Shown: in pieces, positions 33,209 through 43,103 of the stretch
Position numbering within the stretch: position 1 is the first letter of the stretch
Layout: each line of letters opens with the position of its first letter
Source of the DNA: an uncultured Collinsella sp.
Lineage (GTDB): Bacteria; Actinomycetota; Coriobacteriia; Coriobacteriales; Coriobacteriaceae
Direction of reading: 5' to 3'
Assembly (NCBI GenBank): GCA_900552685.1
Contig: USAJ01000001.1
Span: 100,752-164,751, forward strand
DNA: 64,000 bases
Notes under the pieces: generated by a model
The model's database searches: none
What the model was told of the DNA's origin: nothing
What the model saw: only the letters and a program-made list of their open reading frames with translations
Translations under genes and position numbers: made by a program

Positions 33209-34453
33209 ATGTCTAAAGGACTGAATGTACACAGCGAGATTGGTAAGCTCAAGAAAGTTGTGCTTCACCGCCCCGGTCGTGACCTTGTGAACGTAAAGGC
33301 AGAAGAGTTCGAGGATGTCTGGATTCACGACTGTTTCTATCTTGATGTGGCTCAAAAGGAGCATGATGCCTTTGCAGATCTTCTGAGGAGCGAAGGTGTT
33401 GAGGTTCTCTATATGGAGAAACTCGTTGCTGAAGCGCTGGATGCATGCCCCTCGGCTCGCGCTGAGTTTACCGATACATTTATGGCTGAGAGCGGGATTG
33501 TCAATCCTATGCTTGAGCAGGCTGTTCGTGAAAAGCTCGACGCTATTTCAGATTCGTATCAGTTTGTACTTGAGGCTATGGGGGGGTATCGTTATCGTGA
33601 CCTTGAGCTGCCTCGCGTTTCGACTACGCTTAGTATGATGGATAATGAGGATGCGAAGCCCGATGATTTGGTGTTGAAGCCTCTTCCGAGTTCATATTTC
33701 TCTCGCGATCCTCTTGCTTCCGTGGGCAAAGGCGTTCTGCTTCACCATATGTATTGGAAACAGCGAGATCGTGAAGTGCCCTTCTACGAAGCGATTTTCA
33801 AATACCATCCCGATTATGCAGGGACTCCGATTTGGTACGACCATAAGAATCCCTGGCATATCGAGGGCGGTGATGTGCTTAACATTAACGCTCATACCTT
33901 GGCTATTGGAATTAGCCAGCGAACTGAGGCGGCTGCGATTGAGGAGCTTGCAAAGAATTTGTTCTGGGGATCTGGGAATTCTGAGATCGATACCGTTTAC
34001 GCTATTAAAATCCCCAACGGCTATGCTTACATGCATCTTGACACCGTTTGCACCATGGTGGATTTCGATAAGTTCACAGTTTATCCCGGTATTTTTGAGA
34101 CCCTTCGTGTTTATCGTCTGACTCGTGGTGACTCTGAGGGAATGGTCGCTGTTCAAGAGATTGATGACACGCTTGAACATATTCTTGAAATGGCTACTGG
34201 CGTGGAGAAGGTGCAGCTTATTGAGTGCGGTGCCGGCGATATGGTTGAGGCATCTCGCGAGCAGTGGAACGACGGGTCGAACACTCTTGCCGTTGCTCCT
34301 GGTAAAGTCTGTGTTTACGAGCGCAATGTTGTCACAAATGATGAGCTCTACAAGAACGGTTTGGAACTTTTGGTCGTTCCCTCCGAGGAACTGTCCCGCG
34401 GTCGTGGTGGCCCGCGCTGCATGAGCATGCCCTTCTGGCGCGAAGATATTTAG
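33209..34453 (+). CDS. arcA: Arginine deiminase
   Basis: 414 residues. All canonical ADI blocks are present: EIGKLKKVVLHRPG, YFSRDPLASVG, HIEGGDVLNI, MHLDTVCTMVD, SREQWNDGSNTLAVAPG and the nucleophile cysteine in RGRGGPRCMSMPFWRED. It converts arginine to citrulline plus ammonia in the cytoplasm, the first step of ATP-yielding arginine fermentation and acid defence. It lies 28 bp after the antiporter and 32 bp before arcB, in one operon. Ribosome site AACAGGA. Confidence 0.96.
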   Translation: MSKGLNVHSEIGKLKKVVLHRPGRDLVNVKAEEFEDVWIHDCFYLDVAQKEHDAFADLLRSEGVEVLYMEKLVAEALDACPSARAEFTDTFMAESGIVNPMLEQAVREKLDAISDSYQFVLEAMGGYRYRDLELPRVSTTLSMMDNEDAKPDDLVLKPLPSSYFSRDPLASVGKGVLLHHMYWKQRDREVPFYEAIFKYHPDYAGTPIWYDHKNPWHIEGGDVLNINAHTLAIGISQRTEAAAIEELAKNLFWGSGNSEIDTVYAIKIPNGYAYMHLDTVCTMVDFDKFTVYPGIFETLRVYRLTRGDSEGMVAVQEIDDTLEHILEMATGVEKVQLIECGAGDMVEASREQWNDGSNTLAVAPGKVCVYERNVVTNDELYKNGLELLVVPSEELSRGRGGPRCMSMPFWREDI

Positions 34454-34485
34454 TTGCAAATCCACTGTGATGGGAGATGGCGAAT

Positions 34486-35496
34486 ATGGGTGTTAATATC
34501 GCTGGGCGCAGTTTTCTGAAGCTGCTTGATTACACGACGGAAGAGATTGAGTATCTGCTTGAGCTTTCTGCTAACTTCAAAAGCATGAAGCGTGCCGGTG
34601 TTCCGCATAAATACCTTGAAGGCAAGAATATTGTTTTGCTATTTGAGAAGACTTCCACGCGTACTCGCTGCGCCTTCGAAGTTGGTGCACTTGACCTTGG
34701 CATGGGTGTAACTTATTTGGATCCGGGCTCGTCTCAGATGGGTAAAAAGGAGTCGATTGAGGACACGGCTCGCGTCCTTGGCCGCATGTATGACGGAATT
34801 GAATACCGCGGCTTTGAACAGGCGAAGGTTGAGGAGCTTGCTGCAAAAGCTGGGGTTCCCGTTTGGAATGGGCTGACTACTGAATTTCACCCGACTCAAG
34901 TGCTTGCCGATATTCTGACCATGCGTGAAGAGTTTGGAGAGATTAAGGGCAGGAAACTTACATTTTTTGGTAAGGCGGCCGGAAACGTCGCTGATTCGCT
35001 CATGGTCATTTGCGCTAAGCTCGGCATTAACTACTGTTCTTGCGGCCCAATCGGGGGAAATTCGGAGGGGGCTACATCCTATGATCCTGAACTCCTTGCA
35101 GAATGTAGTCGTATTGCGGCCGAGCGTGGATCGACGATTACCATTACAGAGGATATTGAGGAAGGCGCTCGTGATGCCGATGTAATTTACACGGATGTTT
35201 GGGTTGGCATGGGTCAGCCCGCAGAGCTGTGGGAAAGCCGCATTAAGCTCATGTCGCCGTATCGTGTGACCGCTGAGGTGATGTCTATGGCAAAGCCCGA
35301 GGCGATTTTCCTCCACTGCCTTCCGAGCTTCCACGATACTAATACTACTGTTGGTGCCGAAATTGCTGAGAAGTTTGGAGTTACCGAAATGGAAGTCACG
35401 GACGAGGTTTTTGAGTCCGATAAGTCTCGTGTTTTCCAAGAAGCGGAGAATCGCATGCATACGATTAAGGCGGTGATGTACGCAACGCTTAAGTAG
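34486..35496 (+). CDS. arcB: Ornithine carbamoyltransferase, catabolic
   Basis: 336 residues from the ATG at 34486, chosen because MGVNIAGRSFLKLLDYT matches the family N-terminus and GGGAG is nine bases upstream; an ATG at 34477 overlaps that site. Carbamoyl-phosphate loop FEKTSTRTRCAFEVGA, FHPTQVLAD, and the ornithine/catalytic HCLPSFHD are intact. It phosphorolyses citrulline to ornithine and carbamoyl phosphate. The usual third gene, carbamate kinase arcC, does not follow: the next gene is queA. The kinase must be elsewhere, or the carbamoyl phosphate is used for biosynthesis. Confidence 0.95.
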   Translation: MGVNIAGRSFLKLLDYTTEEIEYLLELSANFKSMKRAGVPHKYLEGKNIVLLFEKTSTRTRCAFEVGALDLGMGVTYLDPGSSQMGKKESIEDTARVLGRMYDGIEYRGFEQAKVEELAAKAGVPVWNGLTTEFHPTQVLADILTMREEFGEIKGRKLTFFGKAAGNVADSLMVICAKLGINYCSCGPIGGNSEGATSYDPELLAECSRIAAERGSTITITEDIEEGARDADVIYTDVWVGMGQPAELWESRIKLMSPYRVTAEVMSMAKPEAIFLHCLPSFHDTNTTVGAEIAEKFGVTEMEVTDEVFESDKSRVFQEAENRMHTIKAVMYATLK

Positions 35497-35580
35497 CAGG
35501 GCGTTGAGAAAACAGTCGCAAATCTGTTTCCATACTATATTTCTCTCAACAAGCTGATAGGATACAGGGGAGAATGATGT

Positions 35581-35611
35581 GCGCGTCAGTCGATTTTTTC
35601 GACTGACGCGC
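35581..35611 (+). terminator. Perfect hairpin between arcB and queA
   Basis: GCGCGTCAGTCGA and TCGACTGACGCGC form a perfect 13-pair stem with a five-T loop, then CTTTG. The U-tract is poor, and the hairpin sits only 18 bp before the queA start, so it could end the arc transcript or act as a leader structure for queA. Confidence 0.6.
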
Positions 35612-35629
35612 TTTGTGAAAGAGGCAAAG

Positions 35630-36841
35630 ATGCGTACCGATGATTTTGACTATAACCTGCCCGAAGAGCTCATTGCCCAGGCTCCTGCCGAGCCGCGCGA
35701 CTCCTGCCGCCTGCTGGTGGTGGATCGCAAGGGCTCCCAGGCGGGAACGCCGCTGGAGCACGGCGGTACCGTTGAGCACCGCATCTTCCGCGACATCATC
35801 GACTATATCGAGCCGGGCGACGTGCTCGTCATCAATCAGACGCGCGTGATGCCGGCTCGCCTGATCGGTTGCAAAGCCGGCTCGGGCGGCGTGGTCGAGA
35901 CTCTGCTGCTCAAGCGCCGCGAGGACGTGGATCCGCTGGGCCATGTTTGGGAGTGCTTGGTCAAGCCGGGCAAGCGCCTGAAGCCCGGTGCTCATATTGA
36001 GTATCGCGCCGGTGGCGCCCATGCGCCCGAGGGGGCTCCCATGGTGCTGACGGCCGAGGTTGTCGACTTTGTCACCGATAGCCGCGGCGGCCGCCTGGTA
36101 CGCTTTGAGCCGGCCGGTTGCAATGCCGCCGGCGAGCCGCGCACGCTCGACGAGGCCATCCATGCTGCCGGCCACGTGCCGCTGCCGCCCTACATTACCG
36201 ATTACGAGGGCGATCCCGAGAAGTACCAGACCGTCTACGCCATGAAGGAGGAGCATTCGGCCGCTGCTCCCACGGCGGGTCTGCATTTTACTCCCGAGCT
36301 CATGGCTGCCATCGAGGCCAAGGGTGCCAAGTTTGCCGCCGTCGAGCTCGAGGTGGGTATCGATACCTTCCGTCTGGTGGAGGAGGACGACCCCACGCAG
36401 CACGTGATGCACACCGAGCGCTACCACGTGTCGCAGGAGGTTGTCGACGCCGTGCATAAGGCTAAGGCCGAGGGGCATCGCGTGATTGCTGTCGGTACCA
36501 CCGCAGTGCGCTCGCTCGAGAGCGCCTTTGACGCGGACGCGCCGGTGTCCGATCCGGCCGTGACGGCGCGCTATTTTGAGGGCCGCGAGGACGGGGCCGA
36601 TACACTTGGCCGCGGTGACATCGTGGTGCGCGAGAACGCGACAACGCAGCTCTACCTCATGCCCGGCTCGACCTATCATGTGGTCGACGCGCTGATCACG
36701 AACTTCCATGTGCCTCGCTCCACGCTCATGATGCTCGTAAGCGCGCTTGCCACCCGCGACCAGATCATGGATGCCTACGCCGCCGCCATCGAGGAGCGCT
36801 ACCGCTTCTTCAGCTTTGGCGACGCCATGCTCATTCAGTAG
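35630..36841 (+). CDS. queA: S-adenosylmethionine:tRNA ribosyltransferase-isomerase QueA
   Basis: 403 residues from the ATG at 35630 (GAAAGAGGC upstream); a start 17 codons earlier would lie inside a hairpin. QueA moves the ribosyl group of SAM onto preQ1-tRNA to give epoxyqueuosine. Blocks: DFDYNLPEELIAQAPAEPRDSCRLLVVDR, VLVINQTRVMPARL, GHVPLPPYI, APTAGLHFTPELM, GVGIDTFR-like VGIDTFRLV, VIAVGTTAVRSLES and ALITNFHVPRSTLMMLVSAL. It is about 50 residues longer than the E. coli enzyme, with extra sequence around residues 110-150 and 300-330. Confidence 0.95.
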   Translation: MRTDDFDYNLPEELIAQAPAEPRDSCRLLVVDRKGSQAGTPLEHGGTVEHRIFRDIIDYIEPGDVLVINQTRVMPARLIGCKAGSGGVVETLLLKRREDVDPLGHVWECLVKPGKRLKPGAHIEYRAGGAHAPEGAPMVLTAEVVDFVTDSRGGRLVRFEPAGCNAAGEPRTLDEAIHAAGHVPLPPYITDYEGDPEKYQTVYAMKEEHSAAAPTAGLHFTPELMAAIEAKGAKFAAVELEVGIDTFRLVEEDDPTQHVMHTERYHVSQEVVDAVHKAKAEGHRVIAVGTTAVRSLESAFDADAPVSDPAVTARYFEGREDGADTLGRGDIVVRENATTQLYLMPGSTYHVVDALITNFHVPRSTLMMLVSALATRDQIMDAYAAAIEERYRFFSFGDAMLIQ

Positions 36842-37093
36842 GTTACGGCGTTTTACAAACGCCGTAACCAGTCGACGCTGCGCGGGCCGCATTTGGACAA
36901 TCTGACGTTCAACTTCAAGGGCGCGACCAAAAGGTCAGCGCCCTTTCGTTTCACGTCACCTTGTCACAAATGCGACCCGCTCGCTGACTCTGCCATTACA
37001 TCGGTGTTGCCGTGGTTGTTGAGTAGTCATTGGGCACTTGGCACTTGGGGACGTTCCTTTTGTGCCGGCACCTGGGGACACTCCTTATGTCAA
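36841..37093. repeat. Composite intergenic element, copy 1
   Basis: In order: a hairpin GGTTACGGCGTT/AACGCCGTAACC, the block CAGTCGACGCTGCGCGG, a second hairpin (36917-36945), a GCGACCCGCTCGCTGAC..CATCGGTGTTGCC block and a degenerate GGGGAC/GCCGGCA tail (37033-37093). The same order and much of the sequence recur at 40151-40450. No coding potential is evident. Confidence 0.7.
36917..36948 (+). terminator. Terminator after queA
   Basis: AAGGGCGC-GACC-AAAA-GGTC-A-GCGCCCTT hairpin with one bulged A, followed by TCGTTT. It is the second hairpin of the composite element and the probable end of the queA transcript. Confidence 0.7.
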
Positions 37094-37137
37094 GAGATTG
37101 GTGCAAGAGGGATAGATTGCCTTGCGTCGATCTAAAT

Positions 37138-37204
37138 AAGTTGCGGTGAGATAGTTCTTGAATTGGCCTTTTTGGGGCTAAACAGGAACTATCTCACCGC
37201 AACT
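37138..37204. repeat. Long-hairpin repeat family, copy 1
   Basis: Arms AGTTGCGGTGAGATAGTTCTTG and its near-perfect complement give a 22-pair stem (one G-T), continued by TTGGCC/GGCTAA toward the loop. Two more copies lie at 43425 and 46698 with compensating differences. It lies between queA and the coiled-coil gene. Confidence 0.85.
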
Positions 37205-37230
37205 GCGTTGAGCGCTTTTTGGCGGCTGGT

Positions 37231-39042
37231 TTACTTACTTGCGAACAACCAGATCAGGATGATCACCAGGATTGCGGCGACGATGCAGACGATGGCGCCG
37301 GTGAATTTGATGCGTGAGTCGCGGGTACGCTCGCGCACCGCGTCCTCGGTGGCCTCGAGCTGGGCAACTTCTCGCTCGGTCTCGGCGTGTTCGGCTTTGT
37401 CTCGGGCCAAGGATCCTGCAAGCGACTCAGTAATCTCTGGGTGGTCGTGTACTTCGGTCGCCTGTTCGATAATCGACTGCGCATGCGCGGCATCTGCTTG
37501 GGCGTTGGCTATGCTCTGCTCTTGGTCGCGGCGTGCCTTGTCCTCGGCGGCGATCTTCTCGCGCAGTTCGCGCTGGCGCGTCGCGGCGGTGGTTTTTGCG
37601 GTCTGCAGCTCGTCGCGCGCGGCATCGGCCTCTGCCGTCACGGCCTGATGGGCTCGCTTGGCGTCGGCAATGGGGGCTTGAGCCTGCTCGACGGCCTGCT
37701 CGGCTGCGGCAAGCGAGTGCTCAAGGTCGGCGGTGATGCGCGGGACATCTTCTTCGGCTTTACGCAGGGCATCTGCCGTGTCGGAGATCTGCATCGAGAG
37801 CTCGCTGGTGCGCACCGTATAGTTGGCGGGATTTGCCGAGGGATTGCGTTGCAGCTCGGCATACTCATGACGCAGCGTCTCGAGCTGGGCGCGCGTGGCG
37901 TCGACGGTTTGTTGTGCGGCCGCAATGCCGGCGTCTCGCTCGGCCTTCACCTTGTCGCGGATGCGCTTGGAATCCTCAAGACGTCGAACGAGGCGGTTGC
38001 CGGTCTCGCGAGAGCTTGCCTCGCGGGCCTCCACGGCGTCGAGCGCGGCCTTCAGGCGGAGCTCAGTCGCGTCATCCTCTGTCTTCATTTGTTCGAACTG
38101 ACCCTTGAGCTCTGTCGCTTTGGCGGCGTGGGCATCACGGTCAATCTCGGCTGCCGCGGCGGCCTTTTGCGCTGTAGCAATCGCTTGGCGCTGGTCGGCG
38201 ACGATCTGGTCGTAGCGGCCTGCGATATCCTGGCGCGTCTCGAGTTCCTCGGCCTGATCGGCAATGCGCTGCTCAAGTTCGGTCAGGTGGGCGCGGGCAT
38301 CGGCAAGTGCCTTTTTCGCGGCGTTCATCTCGCGCATGGCCGAGGCGCCCTGGGCGATAAAGGTGCCCACGGCGTTCGCGGTGTTCGAGACAGCGGTCCC
38401 CAGATCGCGGCTCGCGGCGGGGGAGTGCGGGGCGGTCGGGCGAGTGGTGTCGGCAGCGTCCGCATCGGCAGTCTGCGGCGCGGCGATATTGCCGGTACCG
38501 CCCTCGACCACAGAAAAGCCTGCTGCGTGCGGATCGACCGCATCGGCGCCAATCGTGGGGTGCTCGAGCTGGAGAAACGAGGGCATGGTACTGCCCTGGT
38601 CGGCAACCGGAGTCTCGCCGGGCACAAAGGTCGAGGCCGCCTCGGCGGCCTCCTCTTCCTCGGCATCAATATCGGCATCGGCGACGGCGTCTTTCATCGC
38701 TTTGACGGCATCCATCATGGAGTCCATGACGGCATCGAGCTCTTCTTCCGAAGACACCTCGATGGGGCCTGCCGCCTGTGGCGCGGGGTCTGTGTCGGGT
38801 TCGGCATCGCTCGGCTCCGGCTGCTCGCTTTCGTCATGCTCGACAGTATCGTCTGTGTCTGTTGCTTTATCCGCATCGGCGTGCACATCTGCGGCAGCGT
38901 GCACATCTGCGGCAGCGGGCGCATCTGCGGTGGCGGGCGCATCGGTGGAGGCGTCGACGCAGGTAGGAGTATCGCAGTCGTCGACGGCGTCTGCGGAATG
39001 ATCAATATGCTCTTGAGTCTGGGGGTCCAGCTCGTCTGTCAT
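37231..39042 (-). CDS. Tail-anchored coiled-coil membrane protein
   Basis: About 603 residues. The first 230 are acidic, Ala/Asp/Thr-rich and disordered, including short imperfect repeats (AAADVHAAADVHADAD). From about 250 to 570 there is a long coiled coil (Ala/Glu/Arg heptads such as ALADARAHLTELEQRIADQAEEL). The C-terminus ends in one membrane helix (IKFTGAIVCIVAAILVIILIWLFASK), so the coiled coil faces the cytoplasm. It resembles envelope or division scaffolds only in architecture; no family is recognised. GAGGAG serves ATGs at 39042 and 39048; the former has better spacing. Confidence 0.75.
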   Translation of the reverse strand: MTDELDPQTQEHIDHSADAVDDCDTPTCVDASTDAPATADAPAAADVHAAADVHADADKATDTDDTVEHDESEQPEPSDAEPDTDPAPQAAGPIEVSSEEELDAVMDSMMDAVKAMKDAVADADIDAEEEEAAEAASTFVPGETPVADQGSTMPSFLQLEHPTIGADAVDPHAAGFSVVEGGTGNIAAPQTADADAADTTRPTAPHSPAASRDLGTAVSNTANAVGTFIAQGASAMREMNAAKKALADARAHLTELEQRIADQAEELETRQDIAGRYDQIVADQRQAIATAQKAAAAAEIDRDAHAAKATELKGQFEQMKTEDDATELRLKAALDAVEAREASSRETGNRLVRRLEDSKRIRDKVKAERDAGIAAAQQTVDATRAQLETLRHEYAELQRNPSANPANYTVRTSELSMQISDTADALRKAEEDVPRITADLEHSLAAAEQAVEQAQAPIADAKRAHQAVTAEADAARDELQTAKTTAATRQRELREKIAAEDKARRDQEQSIANAQADAAHAQSIIEQATEVHDHPEITESLAGSLARDKAEHAETEREVAQLEATEDAVRERTRDSRIKFTGAIVCIVAAILVIILIWLFASK

Positions 39043-39336
39043 AGGCATGTGCTCCTCATCGTTGTTTGTCACCCTATGATAAGGTCTCGCGCCGACATCC
39101 CGCGCGCCGCAGCAAAGTTTCAAAACGTGTTCGATGGCTCGATCTGATAACAATAACTCGGCCGTTTTATCCAGTTTGTACTTGACAATCCCTTCGCCGA
39201 ACTACGTGGTGCCGTTCGCCTACCGCGGTCTTTTATTTTTGCTTGAACACGCTAAAGTTGCATCTCAGCTTTTGGCGCGTGAAGTTGGATACGCGCAGTC
39301 GGCGGGCGTGCCCGTCGCGATTTGAAAGGACTTTGT

Positions 39337-40137
39337 ATGGGACTTTTCACTGGTAAGACCGTGATCGTCACCGGCGGCGGCAAGGCCACGCTTAAGGACG
39401 GTTCCGCTGGCTCCATCGGCTACGGCATCGATATCGCATTTGCCAAGGAGGGCGCGAACCTCGTCATCACCGGCCGCAACGTCGCCAAGCTCGAGGCCGC
39501 CAAGGAGTCTCTCGAGGCCGAGTACGGTGTCAAGGTTCTGCCTGTTCAGGCCGATGTCTCGGCTGGTCAGGACAACGAGGCCGTCGTCCAGAACGTCATC
39601 GACAAGGCCATTGAGGAGTTCGGCCGCATCGACGCCGTCGTCAACAATGCTCAGGCTAGCGCCTCGGGCGTGACCATCGCCGATCACACCATGGATCAGT
39701 TTAACCTGGCCATTTACTCCGGTCTGTATGCTACCTATCTGTACATGCAGAAGGCCTATCCGCACCTGAAGGAGACCAAGGGCTCCGTGGTCAACTTTGC
39801 CTCGGGCGCCGGCCTGTTTGGCAACTATGGCCAGTGCAGCTATGCTGCCGCCAAGGAGGGCATCCGCGGCCTGACCCGCGTTGCCGCCAACGAGTGGGGC
39901 AAGGACGGCATCAACGTCAACATCGTGTGCCCGCTTGCTTGGACCGCTGCGCTCGAGAACTTCCAGGATGCCTATCCCGAGGCGTTCAAGGCCAACGTCC
40001 ACATGCCGCCGGCTGGTCACTACGGCGACGTCGAGAAGGAAATCGGCCGCGTGGTCGTTCAGCTCTGCGGTCCCGACTTTAAGTACATGAACGGCGAGAC
40101 CGTCACCCTCGAGGGTGGCATGGGCCAGCGGCCGTAG
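39337..40137 (+). CDS. Short-chain dehydrogenase/reductase
   Basis: 266 residues from the ATG at 39337 with GAAAGGA upstream. NAD(P)-binding Rossmann start TVIVTGGGKATLKDGSAGSIGYGI contains an insertion between TGGG and GxGI compared with the usual TGxxxGxG. NNAQAS replaces NNAG; the catalytic serine is in VVNFASGAG and the tyrosine/lysine in CSYAAAKEG. C-terminal NGETVTLEGGM is typical. SDRs of this type reduce or oxidise hydroxyl/keto groups; in gut Actinobacteria steroid and sugar substrates are known, but none can be assigned here. Confidence 0.9.
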   Translation: MGLFTGKTVIVTGGGKATLKDGSAGSIGYGIDIAFAKEGANLVITGRNVAKLEAAKESLEAEYGVKVLPVQADVSAGQDNEAVVQNVIDKAIEEFGRIDAVVNNAQASASGVTIADHTMDQFNLAIYSGLYATYLYMQKAYPHLKETKGSVVNFASGAGLFGNYGQCSYAAAKEGIRGLTRVAANEWGKDGINVNIVCPLAWTAALENFQDAYPEAFKANVHMPPAGHYGDVEKEIGRVVVQLCGPDFKYMNGETVTLEGGMGQRP

Positions 40138-40150
40138 GGGTTACGTCTCA

Positions 40151-40450
40151 GGTTCCGCCGTTCTAACGAACGGCGGACCAGCCGACGCTGCGCGGTCACC
40201 AGAGCGACAACTTGTCATTCAAAGAGGACGGCATGACCAGAAGGTCTATGCCGTCCTCTTTTCATGCCAATTTATTCGCTCTGGCGACCGCTCGCTGACG
40301 TTGTCAGAGCATCGGCGTTGCCTTGGCCGTTGGAAATAATCCCAGATGTAGTCGTTGGGGACGTTCTTAAATGACTAGTCGAAAGGGACGCTCTTGCCGG
40401 CACCTGGGGACGGTCCCTAAGTGCCGGCAGATTGGGACACTTCTTTGCAA
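40151..40450. repeat. Composite intergenic element, copy 2
   Basis: Same order as 36841-37093: hairpin GGTTCCGCCGTTC/GAACGGCGGACC, CAGCCGACGCTGCGCGG, a second hairpin with loop GACCAGAAGGTC, GCGACCGCTCGCTGAC..CATCGGCGTTGCC, then GGGGAC and GCCGGCA tails (40360-40450). The stems differ completely while the linking blocks are conserved. This fills the 440 bp between the SDR gene and tgt. Confidence 0.7.
40222..40264 (+). terminator. Terminator after the SDR gene
   Basis: AAGAGGACGGCAT and ATGCCGTCCTCTT are perfect 13-base arms around GACCAGAAGGTCT, ending in TTTTC. Confidence 0.85.
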
Positions 40451-40575
40451 GATGGCGCTGAAGATTGTCCCCGACGACTAGTCGTTTAATGCATCAGTTT
40501 CTGTCGAGTCGGTGCTTCTTGCGGGTTGCCCGTATAATGGTTTGCGTATGAACCGCAACCAAGGAGTTCCAGTTT

Positions 40576-41715
<1,140 letters not shown>

Positions 41716-41864
41716 GGGCGACAGACACGCTTGCAGAGCGTGGGCAATGGCAAAGGCTGAGCGGCAACCGCTCGTCACATTTGCTGACACCGGCTGCGCG
41801 ACCGCTGACCGATAGCTTGCAAGCACTTGATGCATCGTGGGTACCATACCGAATAGTTGATGTT

Positions 41865-41911
41865 CGGGCGGGTGTTTGGCGCATGGCGTCGACCCCGCCC
41901 GCTTTTCTTTT
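41865..41911 (+). terminator. Terminator after tgt
   Basis: CGGGCGGG (41865-41872) pairs with CCCGCCCG (41894-41901), followed by CTTTTCTTTTT. Confidence 0.8.
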
Positions 41912-41928
41912 TCTCGATAGGAGTACCC

Positions 41929-42687
41929 ATGATTAAGAATGAGAACGTCGAGGGCGAGCCTGCCTACGACGAGACGTACCGCCGCGGCCCCGTGGTCATG
42001 CGCGGCCCCATGATTCCTAAGGACAACACCTACGCCAACCTGCTGGCGCCCGAAGATTCAACCGACTGGTTGCATGCCGATCCGTGGCGCGTCCTTCGTA
42101 TTCAGGCAGAATTCGTCGATGGCTTTGGCGCGCTTGCCGAGCTCGGGCCCGCGGTGACCATCTTCGGCAGTGCCCGCACGCCCAAGACCGATCCGCTCTA
42201 CAAGGCGGCGCGCACGGTCGGCCGCAAGATCGCGCAGCGCGGCGTGGCGGTTATCACCGGCGGCGGCCCCGGCATTATGGAGGCGGCCAACAGGGGGGCG
42301 GCGAGTGCCAACGGCAAGTCGGTCGGCTTGGGTATCGAGCTTCCGCACGAGCAGGGGCTCAACAAATACGTGAACCTGGGTATGGACTTCCGCTACTTCT
42401 TTGTGCGTAAGACCATGTTCGTTAAGTACAGCTCGGGTGCCATCGTGTTCCCCGGCGGTTTCGGCACGCTCGACGAGATGTTCGAGGTGCTCACGCTGGT
42501 GCAGACGCACAAGGTCAAGCGCATGCCGCTCGTACTGGTGGGCAGCGAGTACTGGCAAGGCCTGTTCGACTGGCTCAACGGCCCGGTGATGGATGCCGGC
42601 ATGATTAGCCCGCTCGATCCAGACCTCGTCCACATCACCGACGACCTCAACGAGTCCGTCGACATTGCGCTCAGCGGGTTGATGTAG
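41929..42687 (+). CDS. LOG family protein
   Basis: 252 residues from the ATG at 41929 (TAGGAGT upstream). The lysine-decarboxylase-like fold is marked by GGGPGIMEAANRGA and the phosphate-binding FPGGFGTLDEMFE. Bacterial LOG proteins hydrolyse nucleoside 5'-monophosphates, some releasing cytokinin bases. The N-terminal 50 residues form an extension seen in the TIGR00730-type subgroup. Single gene; the metabolic role in this organism is unknown. Confidence 0.92.
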   Translation: MIKNENVEGEPAYDETYRRGPVVMRGPMIPKDNTYANLLAPEDSTDWLHADPWRVLRIQAEFVDGFGALAELGPAVTIFGSARTPKTDPLYKAARTVGRKIAQRGVAVITGGGPGIMEAANRGAASANGKSVGLGIELPHEQGLNKYVNLGMDFRYFFVRKTMFVKYSSGAIVFPGGFGTLDEMFEVLTLVQTHKVKRMPLVLVGSEYWQGLFDWLNGPVMDAGMISPLDPDLVHITDDLNESVDIALSGLM

Positions 42688-42801
42688 AGCAATCGTGCCC
42701 ACCGCGACATGAATATGTATGGCAATCTGATGCTATCTAACGTCAGTTTGCCGTTTATATTGGGTATACTGATGCAAAAGACGAGAGCGAGGAGGTCGCA
42801 A

Positions 42802-43101
42802 ATGTCTACAGCAACAGTTAAGCCTACGACGGTTCGCATCGAAGAGGGGCTCAAGGAGCAGGCGACTGAGTTCTTGGGTTCGGTCGGCCTCAGCCTCAAT
42901 TCCTATCTCAATCTTGCCGTTCGGCAGCTGGTAAATCAGCGAAAGATTCCTTTTGAGATTGTAGGAAGGGCGGAGGTGCCCAACGAGGCGACGAGGCGTG
43001 CCATGGTGATCGCCGAGGCTCATGAGTTGGGGGTTTTGCCGGACGATAGCCCGTCATTCAACAACGCTGATGAGCTTATATCATTCCTCGATGAGGACTA
43101 G
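42802..43101 (+). CDS. DinJ/RelB family antitoxin
   Basis: 99 residues from the ATG at 42802 with GCGAGGAGG upstream. The N-terminal ribbon-helix-helix (TVRIEEGLKEQATEFLGSVGLSLNSYLNLAVRQLV) binds DNA and the C-terminal half (NNADELISFLDED) is the toxin-binding tail. The toxin gene follows with a 2-bp gap, the normal antitoxin-first order. The pair should repress its own promoter; a TATACT element lies at 42765-42770. Confidence 0.92.
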   Translation: MSTATVKPTTVRIEEGLKEQATEFLGSVGLSLNSYLNLAVRQLVNQRKIPFEIVGRAEVPNEATRRAMVIAEAHELGVLPDDSPSFNNADELISFLDED

Positions 43102-43103
43102 CG

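Noticed and set aside
35581..35629. PreQ1 riboswitch before queA
   Set aside because: Only a simple perfect hairpin is present; no preQ1 aptamer pseudoknot elements or A-rich tail could be found, and queA is not the usual regulated gene.
37387..39147. 586-codon plus-strand frame opposite the coiled-coil gene
   Set aside because: Antisense of an Ala/Glu-rich coiled coil, which automatically gives Gly/Leu/Cys-rich frames; no ribosome site.
39337..40137. SDR as the known Collinsella bile-acid 7-beta-hydroxysteroid dehydrogenase
   Set aside because: Its N-terminus and sequence do not match the 7-beta enzyme as I remember it; the substrate stays open.
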